Positions 23,888 through 39,659 are shown, counted from the stretch's first letter. The stretch: DNA of 64,000 nucleotides from Neocallimastix lanati (nom. inval.) (GCA_016946835.1 JACVTC010000100.1:72501-136500); one strand, 5' to 3'. Notes: generated by a model not told the origin, from the sequence alone. Numbers and translations are program-made.

Positions 23888-26517
23888 ATGAAATTTTTAA
23901 ATGTTTTGTTAATAAGTGTTCTAAGCACTTTAGTATATTCTCTTCCAAGTATGTTTATGTATTAAAAAAGAATATTATTGATGTATTTAACAAATATCAA
24001 ACAAAACATATTTATAATAATTATAATTAAAAATATATATATATAAAATATATAGGTAATGATAAGGCTAATGATGCTAAAGTTGTCATTGAAGAATCAA
24101 ATGAAGAACCAATTAATGACTATGAAATGAAACATCAAAATATTTTAGATAAATATTTAAGTGAATGTACCGTTTTATTAAGAAAGAATGGCGATTTCCC
24201 TATTTCTTCAAAAGAAAAGAAAATTTATTTATATGGTAATGGTGTAAGAAAAACTGTAAAAGGTGGTCTTGGTTCTGGTGATATTAATATAAGATCATTT
24301 GAAACGATTGAAACAGCTTTTACAAAGAGTGGATTTAAAATTTTATCAAATGATTATTTAGATGCTTATGATATCTGCTATGAAAAAGCACATAAAGAAT
24401 ACATTAAAAAACTTCAAGATGAATTTGATTATGAGAATGGTTATGGGTATGTTATAAATCATTTCAGTGTAGTTATGAATGAACCAGAATGTGATCTTCC
24501 AGTTAAAGAGAAAGGAGATCTTGCTATTTATGTCTTATCAAGATCATCTGGTGAAGGTATTGACAGAAATGTAGAAAAGGGTGACGTTTTCCTTACTGAT
24601 ACTGAAAGAAAAACCATTAAGACTTTAGCTAAAGGATTTAAGAAATTCATGCTTGTATTAAATACTGTTGGTCCAGTTGATTTATCAGGTCTTGATGAAG
24701 TTAAAAACATTTTAGCTCTTTCTCAACTTGGAGCTCATACTTCTAAAACATTAGTTGAACTCGTTACCGGTAAAAAGTATCCATCTGGTAAACTTGCTAC
24801 TACCTGGACTAAGAAATATGATGATTATAATGTTAATTTTGGTAATGTCACAGATACAGATTACCTCGAAGGTGTCTATGTAGGTTACCGTTACTTTGAT
24901 TCAGCTGATGTTGATGTTTTATTCCCATTCGGTTATGGCTTAGGATACACCGATTTCAAGATTAAATATAATAAAGTTAGTTTAATCGGTGATAAAGTTA
25001 GTGTTAATGCTTCTGTTAAAAATATTGGTAAGTTCAAAGGTAAAGAAGTTTTGGAACTTTATTTATCTAAACCAAACACTAAATTAATGGATGAACCATA
25101 CCAAATCTTAGTTAATTTTGCTAAAACTAAAGAACTTAAACCAGGAAGAAAGGATAATGTTAAATTACAATTTAAATTATCAGACTTTGCTAGTTATGAT
25201 AGTAAGAGTCAATCCTACATTTTAGAAGCTGGTTCCTACATTGTTCGTCTTGGTAATTCTAGTAGAAATACAGTTCCATGTGCTGTTATTAAAGTTCCAT
25301 CAAGAGTTACTGTTAAAAAGGTTAAGAACCAAATTGGAAATTCTGGATTTAAAGATATGAGTTTCCATTCAAAGAAGAGAGATAACTTAAACGGAGTTAA
25401 GAGATTCAAACTTAATGTTAAAAGTATAAAAATGGAAGTTATTGATTATGATACCCCATATGAAATTGATGAAACCATTAAATCGTTATCCGTTGAAGAA
25501 AAAGTAAAATTTGTTATTGGTGCTCATAGTCCGGAACCATTTGGAAATTACGCCAAACTTATTGCAGGTTCCTCGGGAGAATTTTACAAGTTCAGAGATT
25601 TAAAGCCAGTTGTTTTATCTGATGGTCCAGCAGGTATTAGTATTGCTAGAGATTATTTCATTGATGAAAATGGTGTTCCTCAAAGCACTTCAGGATCATT
25701 TTCTGATTCCACCTTGGAAATTATTCCAGATGATGCCAAACCATCCCTTAGTTTCTTATTCCCAAATATTCCTGAAGGTGTTAAACTCCACCATCAATAC
25801 ACTACCGCCATTCCAATTGCCACAGCCTATGCTCAATCATGGAATGTTGAATTTGCTCAAAAGATTGGTGACATTATTGGTTCTGAAATGAACATTTTCA
25901 AAATTAATTTATGGCTTGCTCCAGCTTTAAATATTCACAGATCAATCTTAAATGGTAGAAACTTTGAATACTACTCTGAAGATCCATACATTAGTGGTAT
26001 AATTGCCTCATCTGTTATTAAGGGAGTTCAAAGTCATAAGAATGCCTATACTACTCTTAAGCATTTTATTGCTAATAATAGAGAAACTAACCGTTCATTT
26101 AACAGTAGTAATATGTCTGAAAGAGCCTTCAGAGAAATTTATTTAAAGGGATATGAAATTGCTATTAAGAATGCCAATCCAAAAGCTATTATGTCCTCTT
26201 ACAATTTAGTTAATGGAAAGCACGTTAATGAAAATGCTGGTATTATTAATAATATTTTAAGAAAAGAAATTCATTTCAATAATATTGTAATGACTGACTG
26301 GCTTTTTACTGGCATGGCTGCTAACGATCCAGGTCATAAATACCAAGAATACAGTCCATATGAAATTATTAAATCATCTGTTGATGTTATCATGCCAGGT
26401 AACAAAGACTTCTACGATAATGTTTTAGAAGCTGTCAAGACAAATAAATTAAGTATTGAGACTGTAGAGGCTAGCGCTACTAGAATTTACAAATTTACAA
26501 AGGATATTCAAGAATAA
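23888..26517 (+). CDS. GH3 beta-glucosidase-type enzyme with permuted domain order, secreted
   Basis: Likely beta-glucosidase releasing glucose from cello-oligosaccharides. Exon 1 is 23888-23948 (20 codons plus one base) and exon 2 is 24056-26517. The 107-nt intron runs from GTATGT to TATAG in phase 1. The 840-residue product starts with a signal peptide (MKFLNVLLISVLSTLVYS). The usual GH3 C-terminal alpha/beta domain comes first (about 50-290, with TVLLRKNGDFPI and LATTWTKKYDDYNV). A fibronectin-III-like module follows (about 300-400), then the catalytic (beta/alpha)8 domain (about 470-840). That last domain holds LSDGPAGI, the KHFIANNRE substrate-binding motif and VMTDW, whose Asp768 (codon 26296-26298) is the expected nucleophile. 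This inverted order is known from Ruminococcus albus and Butyrivibrio enzymes, so transfer from a rumen bacterium is likely. The substrate is inferred. Beta-xylosidase activity is possible. Confidence 0.93.
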
Positions 26518-26727
26518 GAAAAAATAGTAAATAAAAAATAAAAAAAAAAGAATTAAAAATCTTGAATAATATTTTAAGAATTATGTATATTACAAAATAT
26601 ATATATATATATACAAATTTAAACTATGATATAAAAAAAATTAAAAAAAAAAAATAAAAATAAAAATAAAAAATAAATAAATAAATTATTAGAGTAATAG
26701 AAATTTAAATTATGATATTATATGTAA

Positions 26728-26801
<74 letters not shown>

Positions 26802-27235
26802 ATATAAATAAAAATAATTATATAAAAATTAGTATTAATTAGTATTATTATTTAAAATATTTAATTATATGATATTTGAATAGAATGAAGTATATAAAAA
26901 ATTATATATATACTGTTTTTTGATATTACTATTTTAAAGTTTAATCATGAATTTGTTATAATCAAAAATTAATTAAAAGTAACTATTAAAATGAATTTTA
27001 TAGAAGAGTTGTTGTAATACTTAAAATTATAATTATTTATTTAATTTAATTAATCATTGGAAATGTATTCTAAAAAAAAAAAAAAAAATAGAAAAGTTGT
27101 TAAACATGTAAATCAAAAATCTTTAATATATTTGAGGTACTAATATATTATATTTTCTTCAATTATACAAATCTTATTTCATGTATATAATATAAAAAAA
27201 GGTTATTTTTCTCTCATGTTTTATTAAAAAAATAT
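26518..27235. other. Intergenic region with a 69-base poly-A run
   Basis: Downstream of the GH3 stop there are A-rich tracts, including an uninterrupted run of 69 A at 26731-26799. No gene was seen before the LINE at 27.2 kb. Polyadenylation signals cannot be singled out in such A-rich sequence. Confidence 0.6.
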
Positions 27236-30190
27236 TTATGATGAAAGAAATTTTTCATATATATATGCATCAACATCAATTGATTTATTCATTACATTAT
27301 TAGTAACAATACTATTATTTTCACTATCGCTAATATTAATATTCCTATTTTCACTATCAATACTATTACTATTATTAACAATATTATTTCTAATGTTATT
27401 ATCATTAATATTATACTCTTCGTTACTACTATCAGAATCAGTACTTGATTTCATATTATTCATACCTATGACAACAGCGTTTACATTTCAATTTGATATT
27501 GGACAATATTTGGTAAATAGAAAAAATTTTTCATAAAGAATTTCAATATCCATAAAATATTTCATAAAAAATATAGTATTTAGAAAACCAATATTCAGAT
27601 CGAAGATGACAATTTTCACTATAACTACCAGGAAAGCGTTCTGGACCAGTCATCTTCAATCATATTGGCAGCTTTGGCAACACAAACATCATATTTATAT
27701 TCATATCTGTCACGAAGTACCCATTGAAAAACAATGTTATATTTAGGATACTTAAAGTTGAGCTTTAAGTAGTCTCTAGTTTTCTCAAATTTATCTTACT
27801 TACTTTTTCCCATGAATGACATCTACAACGTGATATATCTTTAAGTAAAACAGAGATAATACAAATCGAGTTTTCCATTTTTTAAACACTTCACCTAAGC
27901 AATCGCACATTTCACCTATAGAGGAGGAATGTTATGTTCTTTAGAAACAAAATAAAGGGATGTAAAGCTAATCCCATTAGAAAATCCTTTGATCCAGTAT
28001 AATCCTATATTAACTAGTATTTCTGTACTATTCTTTCTTTCTTTGTTAAATCCAAGTAGAGGTGCATTATACGAAACTTTCCCAATTACTATAGTAAAAA
28101 ATAACATTCGTTTATAAAAGATAGAAATATGAGGTTTCTTTAGAAATCTTTTAATGGAATAAAGTGCTTTTCTAACCTTATTATTTATTCTTTGAATGAT
28201 CAATTTCATTTCTAAATCATTTGAAAACTATACACCTAGGTAGGTATAGCAATTCGTTTTTGGTGGCTCTTGTCTTGAAAGATAAAAGGAAAGGACATTA
28301 TTATTACGAAATTTGGAAACCTCCCCTCATACTACTAAACTTGAACATTTATTGATACCAAATTGCATTTCATTATTTCTAGTCCACTTACTAGGTAATT
28401 TTAACAATTTCTTAAGTTTAGATCATGTTGGAGCACATAATACAATGTCATCTGCAAAGAGATCCGGAGCGTTTGTTACCAATTGAGATTCCATATCCGT
28501 CACATTTATTAAAAATGTCATTAATGGATAAGTTATATAAGGTGATAGGGAACAACCTTGGCGAACACCTTTCTTAATACTAAATAATTCCGATAATTGT
28601 CAATCAACCTTTACATAAATCTTGAAAGATAAATATAAGTTTTCAATAAAATTATAGCACTTATCTCTGATACCAGAGTGATAAATCTTCATTAATACAT
28701 TACATAAGAACTGAGTCATACGCTTTTTTAAGTTCCAAAAAGGCAAGGTACCTATCTTTATTTTCAAATTTTTGTCTCTGACATATAATTCTTAATGAAG
28801 TGTAAAGACCTATACATTCTTTTCCGTTACGAAATTCAAAATATTCTAATCTAATAAATCCTTTATCAATTCCATATTTAGAGATTCTATTAGCTATGAT
28901 TTTTGCCAAAATTTTTAATCCATTATTGATAAGAGAGACGATACGATAGTTATTACAATCTACAGGATCGCCCTTTTTATGAATAGAAACTATCGATACA
29001 TTATTCCATAATTTTGGAAAATCACTATTCCAAATACGACTGATTATGGTTTTGAGACGTTCTTTTCTGGATATATTTATAATTAGGAAGTGTTACTTTA
29101 CATGGATATCTAATAACCTTGGTACCATTACCTGTTTCCTGAAAATGTTGGAATAATGGTTTAAAAATGGTACTGAAGTACTCAATACTATCTTTTTTCA
29201 CAAAATTTCATATAGTGGTATTCCAACCAAGACAGAAAGAATACTTTTCTGTGTTAGAATGTGAATTTGAATTTCCAGAATTAAGATTAGATATATTGGG
29301 AGCATTGAGTTCATTATTGGCATTTATAACATTTACTAAATTAATTGAACTGGGATTAGCTGAGTTTATATTATTGGATGTATTATTAAATATTAAAATT
29401 TGTTTTAAATACTGTTAAGAAACCTTATTATTCCATTTAGAACATCTTCAATATGAAATTTTAACTCCTAATATTGCTTTTTCAATACAATTATTACAAA
29501 TTTTGTATGATTGATATTTGGAGCGTATACTTTAATCCTGAAGAAATTATCATTGAAATTAGTAATTCGTTTCACTAACAAAATATTATTCTTTAATTAT
29601 TTTGTATCTAGAATGAATAAAATCATTCAATTAATAAGATCCCAATAAATAAGACCCTATTTAATTATTATCAATAAAATAATCATATATTAACTAAAAT
29701 GTATCAATAGATAAAATGTTAGTAGTGAAAAACTATAAAAAGATTCCCATTTTTTAAATAAAGTCTTAAACACAAGTCATCATCATGGAGTGAATCAATC
29801 TCCTATATTTTCATTTTACAATAACTACATAAGTTGAAATAATACTATAAAAAATATATATACAAAATAATGCTAAAGTTAAAAAAATATAATTGATTTA
29901 TTACAATGTTAATATGTAGAAATTATATGATATTATTAATTATACAACTCTAATGTTACTACATATCCAGTTTTAAAACAGTATAAGAAATCAGATGCAC
30001 TTTCAATAGTCTTCCTATATTCTAAATTTTTTCTGTCTTCGTACTAGAAACCACTTAAGAAAGGATAACCATATATTATTATCAGAATTACTGAAAACTC
30101 TAATTAATACACCTATTTTGGGCTAGTCCCTTTTTTTCAACCCTCAATAGACCTGGAAAAATAGTCCATATCATTGGGTTTTTTATCTTT
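27236..30190 (-). mobile_element. Degenerate LINE (copy C) with endonuclease and RT motifs
   Basis: This is the longest copy, reading from high to low coordinates. About 30190-30000 gives a WLSFLKWFLVRR block shared with 39.3 kb. Near 29550 there is an endonuclease-like FFRIKVYAPN. Then YFSTIFKPLFQHFQETGNGT is followed by the RT: WNNVSIVSIHKKGDPVDCNN, NRISKYGIDKGFI and LAFLELKKAYDSV. KKGVRQGCSLSPYI lies near 28570, and FADD, the RT catalytic motif, is at 28447-28458. A post-RT region includes RDRYEYKYDVCVAKAAN near 27690, and the element ends in an Asp/Ser/Asn-rich tail (27463-27236). Stops and frameshifts are frequent, so it is not functional. The clade cannot be named from these motifs alone. 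Confidence 0.85.
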
Positions 30191-30466
30191 CACTGTTATG
30201 TTCCTTCATTTTCCACTAAAACAAATTTTTTATTATACTTTCATCTTCAAATCTTCACTACTGTAAGTATTATATAAAAATGAATATATCCATCATATTG
30301 ATTTTCCCTATTTATATTTGCTCCCTCTTCTATTAACTATCTAAAGTATTATATTTATTTTATCTGATTGAAATAATTAAAGTAATCATTCTATGCTTAT
30401 TCACCATTATTTATATAGGACTTCATTAATAACTAAGAATTTCATCATATATATATATATATATTT

Positions 30467-30499
<33 letters not shown>

Positions 30500-31436
30500 T
30501 GTTTTTGTTTTCTTTTCATTATAAAATAAATAATATATATCATCATTGTTAATTTTTTTGAATTGAAACTGTTATTTAAATTTTTATTTAAATATCTTTT
30601 TTCAAATAATAAATAAAATCATTTCCTTATTTTAATTCTTTTTATTTATATCTGCCTTTTTAATTATTTTTCAATAGTTATTATCTATTAGATATCCATG
30701 TATCAAATTTATTTACAAATAATATCAAAAATAGAAGTCTTAAAAAATTTTTTTCAAAAAAATAAAAAAATCTTTATCATTTACCCCTCTAATTTAAACT
30801 CAATATAATTTTATTGTTATTATTAAAAAAGAAATTATTATAACTAAAGATAAAGACTTTAATGAAATTAAATACATCCCCAATTATTTTGAAATTTACA
30901 TTTCACAAAAATATAATGAAATGTATAATAATAATATAATAATAAATATTATAAAAAGAATAATAAGAATAAAAAAATTAATAATAAAATAATTATATAT
31001 AGCGATATTATTATTTTATAAAATTCTTAAATCTATTATGTAATCTTAAAATCGTTTATTATTATTACTATTATTATTATTGATAACACCTTTTTATTAA
31101 ATCTTCATTATTAAAAAATTATAATTTATATTTAAATTTTATTATTTTTCTTTGAAATCATTTATTTTTCCTTTGAAATTATTTATTTCTCCTTTAAAAT
31201 TATTTATTTTTTTAATCTTTACTATGAATCTATTAAATTTTAATTTTTTTTTTTTTTTTTTATCATTTTGTAATGTTTTATTTTATTTTATTTTGTTTTG
31301 TTTATTTATTGATAAAAAATATAAAATATTTTTCTTATTTTAATAATTTAATGATCTATTGATCTATTGATTATTATTATTATTATTATTTTTTATTTTA
31401 AATTTAATTAAAAAAAGTTAGTTTTTTTTAATTCAA
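30191..31436. other. Intergenic A/T-rich DNA
   Basis: The region downstream of the CBM18 gene has a (TTTTG)n run near 30470-30510 and many T tracts. No coding segment was recognised. Confidence 0.5.
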
Positions 31437-33686
31437 TTATTTACAAATACCATATTTTGGTTGACATCCAGTACCACAATATTCATCAGTCTTACCACAA
31501 TAGTTATATTTACTACAACAGTAACCAGATTTGGAGCAAGCTCCATAATTTGGTCCACATCTATCAGAAACTGTGGAAGTTGGAACTTTCACAGTAGTAG
31601 TTTTAGACTTTTTAGTAGTAGTTTTAGACTTTTTAGTGGTAGTTTTGGACTTTTTAGTAGTAGTTTTAGACTTTTTAGTGGTAGTTTTGGACTTTTTAGT
31701 GGTAGTAGAAGAGGAGGAAAAACAAATACCGAATTCATTTTGACATCCATTACCACAATATTCATTTGTAGTACCACAATAACCATATTTACTACAACAT
31801 TGATTAGATTTAGCACAAGCTCCGAAATTTGGTCCACATCTATCAGAAACTGTGGAAATTGGAACTTTCACAGTGGTAGTTTTAGACTTTCCAGTGGTAG
31901 TAGATGAGGAGGAAAAACAAATACCGAATTCATTTTGACATCCATTACCACAATATTCATTTGTAGTACCACAATAACCATATTTACTACAACATTGATT
32001 AGATTCAGCACAAGCTCCGAAATTTGGTCCACATCTATCAGAAACTGTGGAAATTGGAACTTTCACAGTGGTAGTTTTAGACTTTTCAGTGGTAGTAGAT
32101 GAGGAGGAAAAACAAATACCGAATTCATTTTGACATCCATTACCACAATATTCATCTGTAGTACCACAGTAACCATATTCACTACAACATTGATCAGGTT
32201 TAGCACAAGCTCCGTAATTTGGTCCACATTTACCGGAAACCGTAGATATTGGTTGTTGTTTTTTTAAAGTTGTTGTCTCAGTTTTGGTTGTACCGGTTGT
32301 TTTTTTGGATGTGGTGGACTTTCGTGTGGAAAGTTTATTAGTAGTATTAATAGTAGAAGAAGAAGTAGTAGTAGAATTAGTAGTAGTAGAATTAGTAGTA
32401 GTAGAATTAGTAGTAGTAGAATTAGTAGTAGTAGTGGAAGTAGTAGTAGTGGAAGTAGTAGTAGTGGAAGTAGTAGTAGTGGAAGTAGTGGTAGTGGTAG
32501 TTTCAGTGGTTTCAATTTTTACTGGTGTATTATAGCAAATACCATAAGGAGATTGACAACCATTTATAATTTCACATTCACTTTTTGATGGATAAGCCAT
32601 TACACAAATACCATCAGCACTACAGCATTCAAATTCACCACAACTTTTTTCAACATCTGATCCACATTTTCGTGAAATTGATTTTTCAATGTATTTAGTA
32701 TTTTTAGCATCAAGTTCTTCTTTAGAAGAATATTTAGAATAGCATTCACCAAATTCACTTAAACAACCTTTGCCACAATAATCTTCTCCTATACCACAAA
32801 TGCCATCTGGACCACAGCATTCATAATTATTACAAACCTCATAGTCATTTTCTGGACCACATCTAACGGTAGCCCAAGAGCAAATACCATAGCCCTCTTG
32901 GCATCCATATTTTGGATTACAATCAGTAACTTCAAAACCGCAGTGACCTGTCTTGCTACAACAATTTATAGGTCTAAATATATTACATACACCATATCCT
33001 GGACCACATCTATCTGAATAATGGTCATCAGCATTTTCACAAGTGTTAGAAGATAATTTGCCAAGAAGATCCTTAGCGATACTTAATTCTTCATCATCTT
33101 TAATACCGAATCTATATCTGAAGTATTCTCCATTTTCATAAGATGAAATGAGACCTTCATAGAAGGATTGAAGTCCTAATTTACATTCATCATAACGACA
33201 AACTCCATAAAAAATATCATTGAAATAATATTTATCTAAAACTTTTGGATTTCCATAATTAATCATATTATGTACGAAAGGACAGGCTAATCTAAAATAA
33301 GTTTGACTTTGATCACTATCACATAACAATTTTCCAAGACCATATTTAGCATCTAATGAAGTAAATAATTCAAATTTATTGATTGATTCAGAATTTTTTA
33401 ATTCCTCAAAATCTTTTTTAGCATATTTTATTTGTTTTGGATATAAGATACGATAGCATGACCAATAAATAGGGTTATCATAAAAATCTTGACATTCTTC
33501 TGAATTGAAACTTTCACAAAAGCTATCAATATATTCTGTAGTATATGGTTTTTTACTTTTTAAAGCGCATGCTTTAAATTCTTCGAAATAATCCTCACAA
33601 TTTTTAAGTCTTGTTTCAATAGTATCCTCTCCTGAAACCAAGGAAACAAAAAGGAAAATATAAATTGTAATCAAATATTGTTTCAT
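31437..33686 (-). CDS. Secreted multi-CBM18 chitin-binding protein, 749 aa
   Basis: Single-exon gene with a signal peptide (about residues 1-19). A Cys-rich, probably helical domain (about 25-216) has the pattern of paired Cys seen also in the proteins at 52.8-54.6 and 60.2-60.9 kb. Seven CBM18 (hevein-like) modules follow. Three lie at about 227-385, then a Ser/Thr-rich linker, and the other four are beyond about 480. Each has the RCGPxxGxC, CCSxxGYCG, CGxGCQxxFGIC cysteine frame. The third module is the most diverged. Modules 4-6 sit in a 195-bp tandem repeat. A (KKSKTTT)n linker precedes module 7. No catalytic domain is present. Binding of chitin or GlcNAc is family knowledge. Acting at the fungus's own wall, or shielding it from chitinases, is inference. 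The coding strand's ACC/ACT runs create long mirror frames on the opposite strand that are not genes. Confidence 0.92.
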   Translation of the reverse strand: MKQYLITIYIFLFVSLVSGEDTIETRLKNCEDYFEEFKACALKSKKPYTTEYIDSFCESFNSEECQDFYDNPIYWSCYRILYPKQIKYAKKDFEELKNSESINKFELFTSLDAKYGLGKLLCDSDQSQTYFRLACPFVHNMINYGNPKVLDKYYFNDIFYGVCRYDECKLGLQSFYEGLISSYENGEYFRYRFGIKDDEELSIAKDLLGKLSSNTCENADDHYSDRCGPGYGVCNIFRPINCCSKTGHCGFEVTDCNPKYGCQEGYGICSWATVRCGPENDYEVCNNYECCGPDGICGIGEDYCGKGCLSEFGECYSKYSSKEELDAKNTKYIEKSISRKCGSDVEKSCGEFECCSADGICVMAYPSKSECEIINGCQSPYGICYNTPVKIETTETTTTTTSTTTTSTTTTSTTTTSTTTTNSTTTNSTTTNSTTTNSTTTSSSTINTTNKLSTRKSTTSKKTTGTTKTETTTLKKQQPISTVSGKCGPNYGACAKPDQCCSEYGYCGTTDEYCGNGCQNEFGICFSSSSTTTEKSKTTTVKVPISTVSDRCGPNFGACAESNQCCSKYGYCGTTNEYCGNGCQNEFGICFSSSSTTTGKSKTTTVKVPISTVSDRCGPNFGACAKSNQCCSKYGYCGTTNEYCGNGCQNEFGICFSSSSTTTKKSKTTTKKSKTTTKKSKTTTKKSKTTTKKSKTTTVKVPTSTVSDRCGPNYGACSKSGYCCSKYNYCGKTDEYCGTGCQPKYGICK
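31731..32315. repeat. 195-bp tandem repeat encoding 65-residue CBM18-plus-linker units
   Basis: The block starting GAATTCATTTTGACATCC recurs at 31731, 31926 and 32121, an exact 195-bp spacing. The copies at 31731 and 31926 are almost identical for at least 150 bp. The third is slightly more diverged. The unit equals one CBM18 module plus its Ser/Thr linker, so module number in this gene may vary by unequal crossing-over. Confidence 0.9.
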
Positions 33687-37243
<3,557 letters not shown>

Positions 37244-38400
37244 TTAATAAAAATTATTATTTAAAAATTTGTATAAATTGTCAATATTTTGATAATTCTT
37301 TATTATTTTAAAGTTATATAGGTCGGGATTATATTTATTTTTATTTAAATATTTTGGTTCAATTTCTATCTTATCTTTGTTAGAATAACTGTTTAAATAT
37401 TTAATCTTTGAATTATAAACACTGTTTAATTGATAATTAAAACCTTCGGTCATTGTTATTTACTGAACTTATTAAGTTATTATTATTTTTTGGTTGTATA
37501 TTGATAATAAAATTAAAATTTATCCTCTATGATTTGTTAATGAATTTTTTGATATAAGTGATATTTTCGAATGCTCTGCAATAATATAACCATTCAGCTG
37601 TTTCCTCCCTATTATAAAATATATTAAAAAAATACTTTCTTCAATATTTTCGTACCATTCTTTATTTTGGGTTTTCTCTATTAAATTTATATTCCCTTCA
37701 GTAAGTTGGAGTAATTTCATCATAATCCAAAGTATCAATGTAGTCTTTTTCATTATTCTATTTTTAAATTTCTCCATTAAACCTATTGGTATTGGAATTA
37801 TTTCTTTTGAAATTTGAATTCTTTTTTTTTTTTTGTAAAAAATATCTTTTATTTTCTTTTCCCTTAGGTTTTGTTTATTATTTTTGATATTGTATTGACA
37901 TTCACATGTAATATGACCAAAGATTTCACAATGTGGCAAAATCGTTTTTCTCCACAGTTTTTAATATAATTTTTATGTAATTTTTTCTCTATTTTTTTTA
38001 TAATTTTTATTATTCTTTCTTGCTCTTTCTACTCTATCTATTTTTATTGGGCCATCATTATATTAATAATTATAATCTTCCCCTTCTTCTTAATAAGCTA
38101 TCTTTGTTAACTTTTTTTGTTTATTTTATTTTACAGATCAGTTGAATTCTTATCTTGGTCAATATTTAAATAGTTTCTGAAGTTTTTCATCATTGATTCA
38201 TACATGAATTTTAATTTTTCTCAATCAAAGATAACATGTTGCTTTCCCTTTAAAGTTTCAAATATACTAAATATCTTGTCATATACATAGGTAATTTCTT
38301 ATGCATTTTTAGTCTTTAAATGATTTAATTTTCTGATTCAAAATCTAGTATAGGTTTTATCTCTTCCATACTTCTTTCTTAACTTATTCATGATTTAGAA
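37244..38400 (-). pseudogene. Retrotransposon gag-like remnant with zinc knuckle
   Basis: Read from 38400 downward, the fragments include IFETLKGKQHVIFD, then KLKFMYESMMKNFRNYLNID, a Lys-rich stretch, then CGEKRF. After a one-base shift comes PHCEIFGHITCECQYN. If one C is missing at the shift, the latter would be a CX2CX4HX4C zinc knuckle as in Gag proteins. Two open stretches follow (37939-37520 and 37453-37244), Lys/Asn-rich and without protease or RT motifs. Family knowledge points to an LTR-retrotransposon Gag. The superfamily is uncertain. It is broken by frameshifts and stops. Confidence 0.5.
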
Positions 38401-38639
38401 AGAAGATTTAATATTATATTACATTTATTTATTTTAATATTAGTAAATTAAATTTGAAAGTTATTTTAATTATTTTAATTAATTATTATTATATTATTAT
38501 TATTATTATCGTTGTTGTTGTTGTTATTGTTGTCGTTGTTATTGTTATAAATTTTTTTTTTTTAATGCTGTATTATTATTACGAATAACTTATCTGTTTA
38601 TCAATTATATAAATGTTTTATAAAAAACACAAAATAAAT

Positions 38640-39432
38640 AAATAAAAAAAAAAAAAAAAAATAATGCTATTTGTCCAATTTGAACATAATAGTATTTTAA
38701 ATAGTAATGTGACATTAAAGTAATACTCAAAATAAAATATATAAATAAATGCAGAAAAAGAAGTCCATAGGCAACGAACCTCACTTCACCTCCAGATTAT
38801 AAAATTTCTGTTTAAAGAAATTCCTATTCCGGATTTGGGTTTGAATTGACTATCTGAAAGAAAATACGGTCTTCTCCTTCAGAGACATTAGTCTTAATGG
38901 TATATATCTCTTGGGCTTCAGCATTGACGCTCCTGGTTAATTTGGTTTTATTCCGTTGGAATAGCAATCCTTATTTAATACTAATCCTTAGGTGTAATTT
39001 CTTTAAAAAAAGTCGCAGATCTCACCAAGAATGGAATTTTAGAATAATTACCAGAAATGATATGGTAAATAACCAAAACACTCCATTCCTTTTTATAATT
39101 TAAATTAATAATGTCTGTATCTTTTCCACCAAGAAGGAAGTTATATATTCAGTATCATGTCGCATATATATTTACACACTTATTATTAATAAAATTTCTA
39201 ATATTAACACGATTATCAACATTTGATCTATTCATACATATTAATAACGATACTATTATTTTCATTATCACTATATTCCAAATTTTCTCTCTTTGTACTA
39301 GAAGCCACTTAAGAAAGGATAACCATTGATTATCATCAGAATTATAGAAAACTGTGATTAGTACATCTGATATAGGTCATTCTTTTTCTTTCAACCCTCA
39401 ATGGAAAAAACAGTCCATATCAACTGGGTTAT
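38640..39432 (-). mobile_element. LINE 3' end (copy D), internally deleted
   Basis: At 39432-39290 it matches the 30190-30000 segment (shared ACTAGAA(A/G)CCACTTAAGAAAG and 'CAACCCTCAAT'). It then goes straight to the Asn/Ser spacer and the conserved 3' block (39200-38880), and on to the tail at 38880-38640 shared with 21200-21450. The endonuclease and RT are absent. The family's 3' terminus, on the element's strand, runs through CAAATTGGACAAATAGCATT into a T-rich tract. Confidence 0.7.
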
Positions 39433-39481
39433 AAATCAATTAAAACTTTCTAGTAATACAATATTAAAGTTTTTATAATCT

Positions 39482-39482
<1 letters not shown>

Positions 39483-39523
<41 letters not shown>
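39483..39523. repeat. 41-base poly-T run
   Basis: An uninterrupted T run next to the LINE 3'-type fragment. It could represent a poly-A tail of a minus-strand insertion, though such runs are common throughout the window. Confidence 0.9.
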
Positions 39524-39526
<3 letters not shown>

Positions 39527-39659
39527 CAGGGAAGAGAATACACTTCCATAACTTTATTAATTTTATTATAAAAAAAAACGTGTAGGTGAAAAGTACATTT
39601 AAAATTAATAAATAAAAAATAAAAGTTAAAAAATAAATAATAAAAAAGCTCGAAAATAC

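Noticed and set aside
25610-25891. 93-residue frame inside the GH3 gene (also 24528-24710 minus)
   Set aside because: Both overlap well-supported GH3 coding sequence in other frames.
29167-29418. 83-residue plus-strand ORF
   Set aside because: The minus strand of the same bases reads as LINE sequence between the endonuclease and RT motifs, so this frame is a shadow.
32284-32535. Open frames opposite and offset to the Thr/Ser-rich coding repeats (also 31461-31907, 53455-54198, 53549-54127, 52788-53567)
   Set aside because: They are mirror translations of ACC/ACT/AAG codon repeats inside the CBM18 genes and lack any start context, domain or signal peptide of their own.
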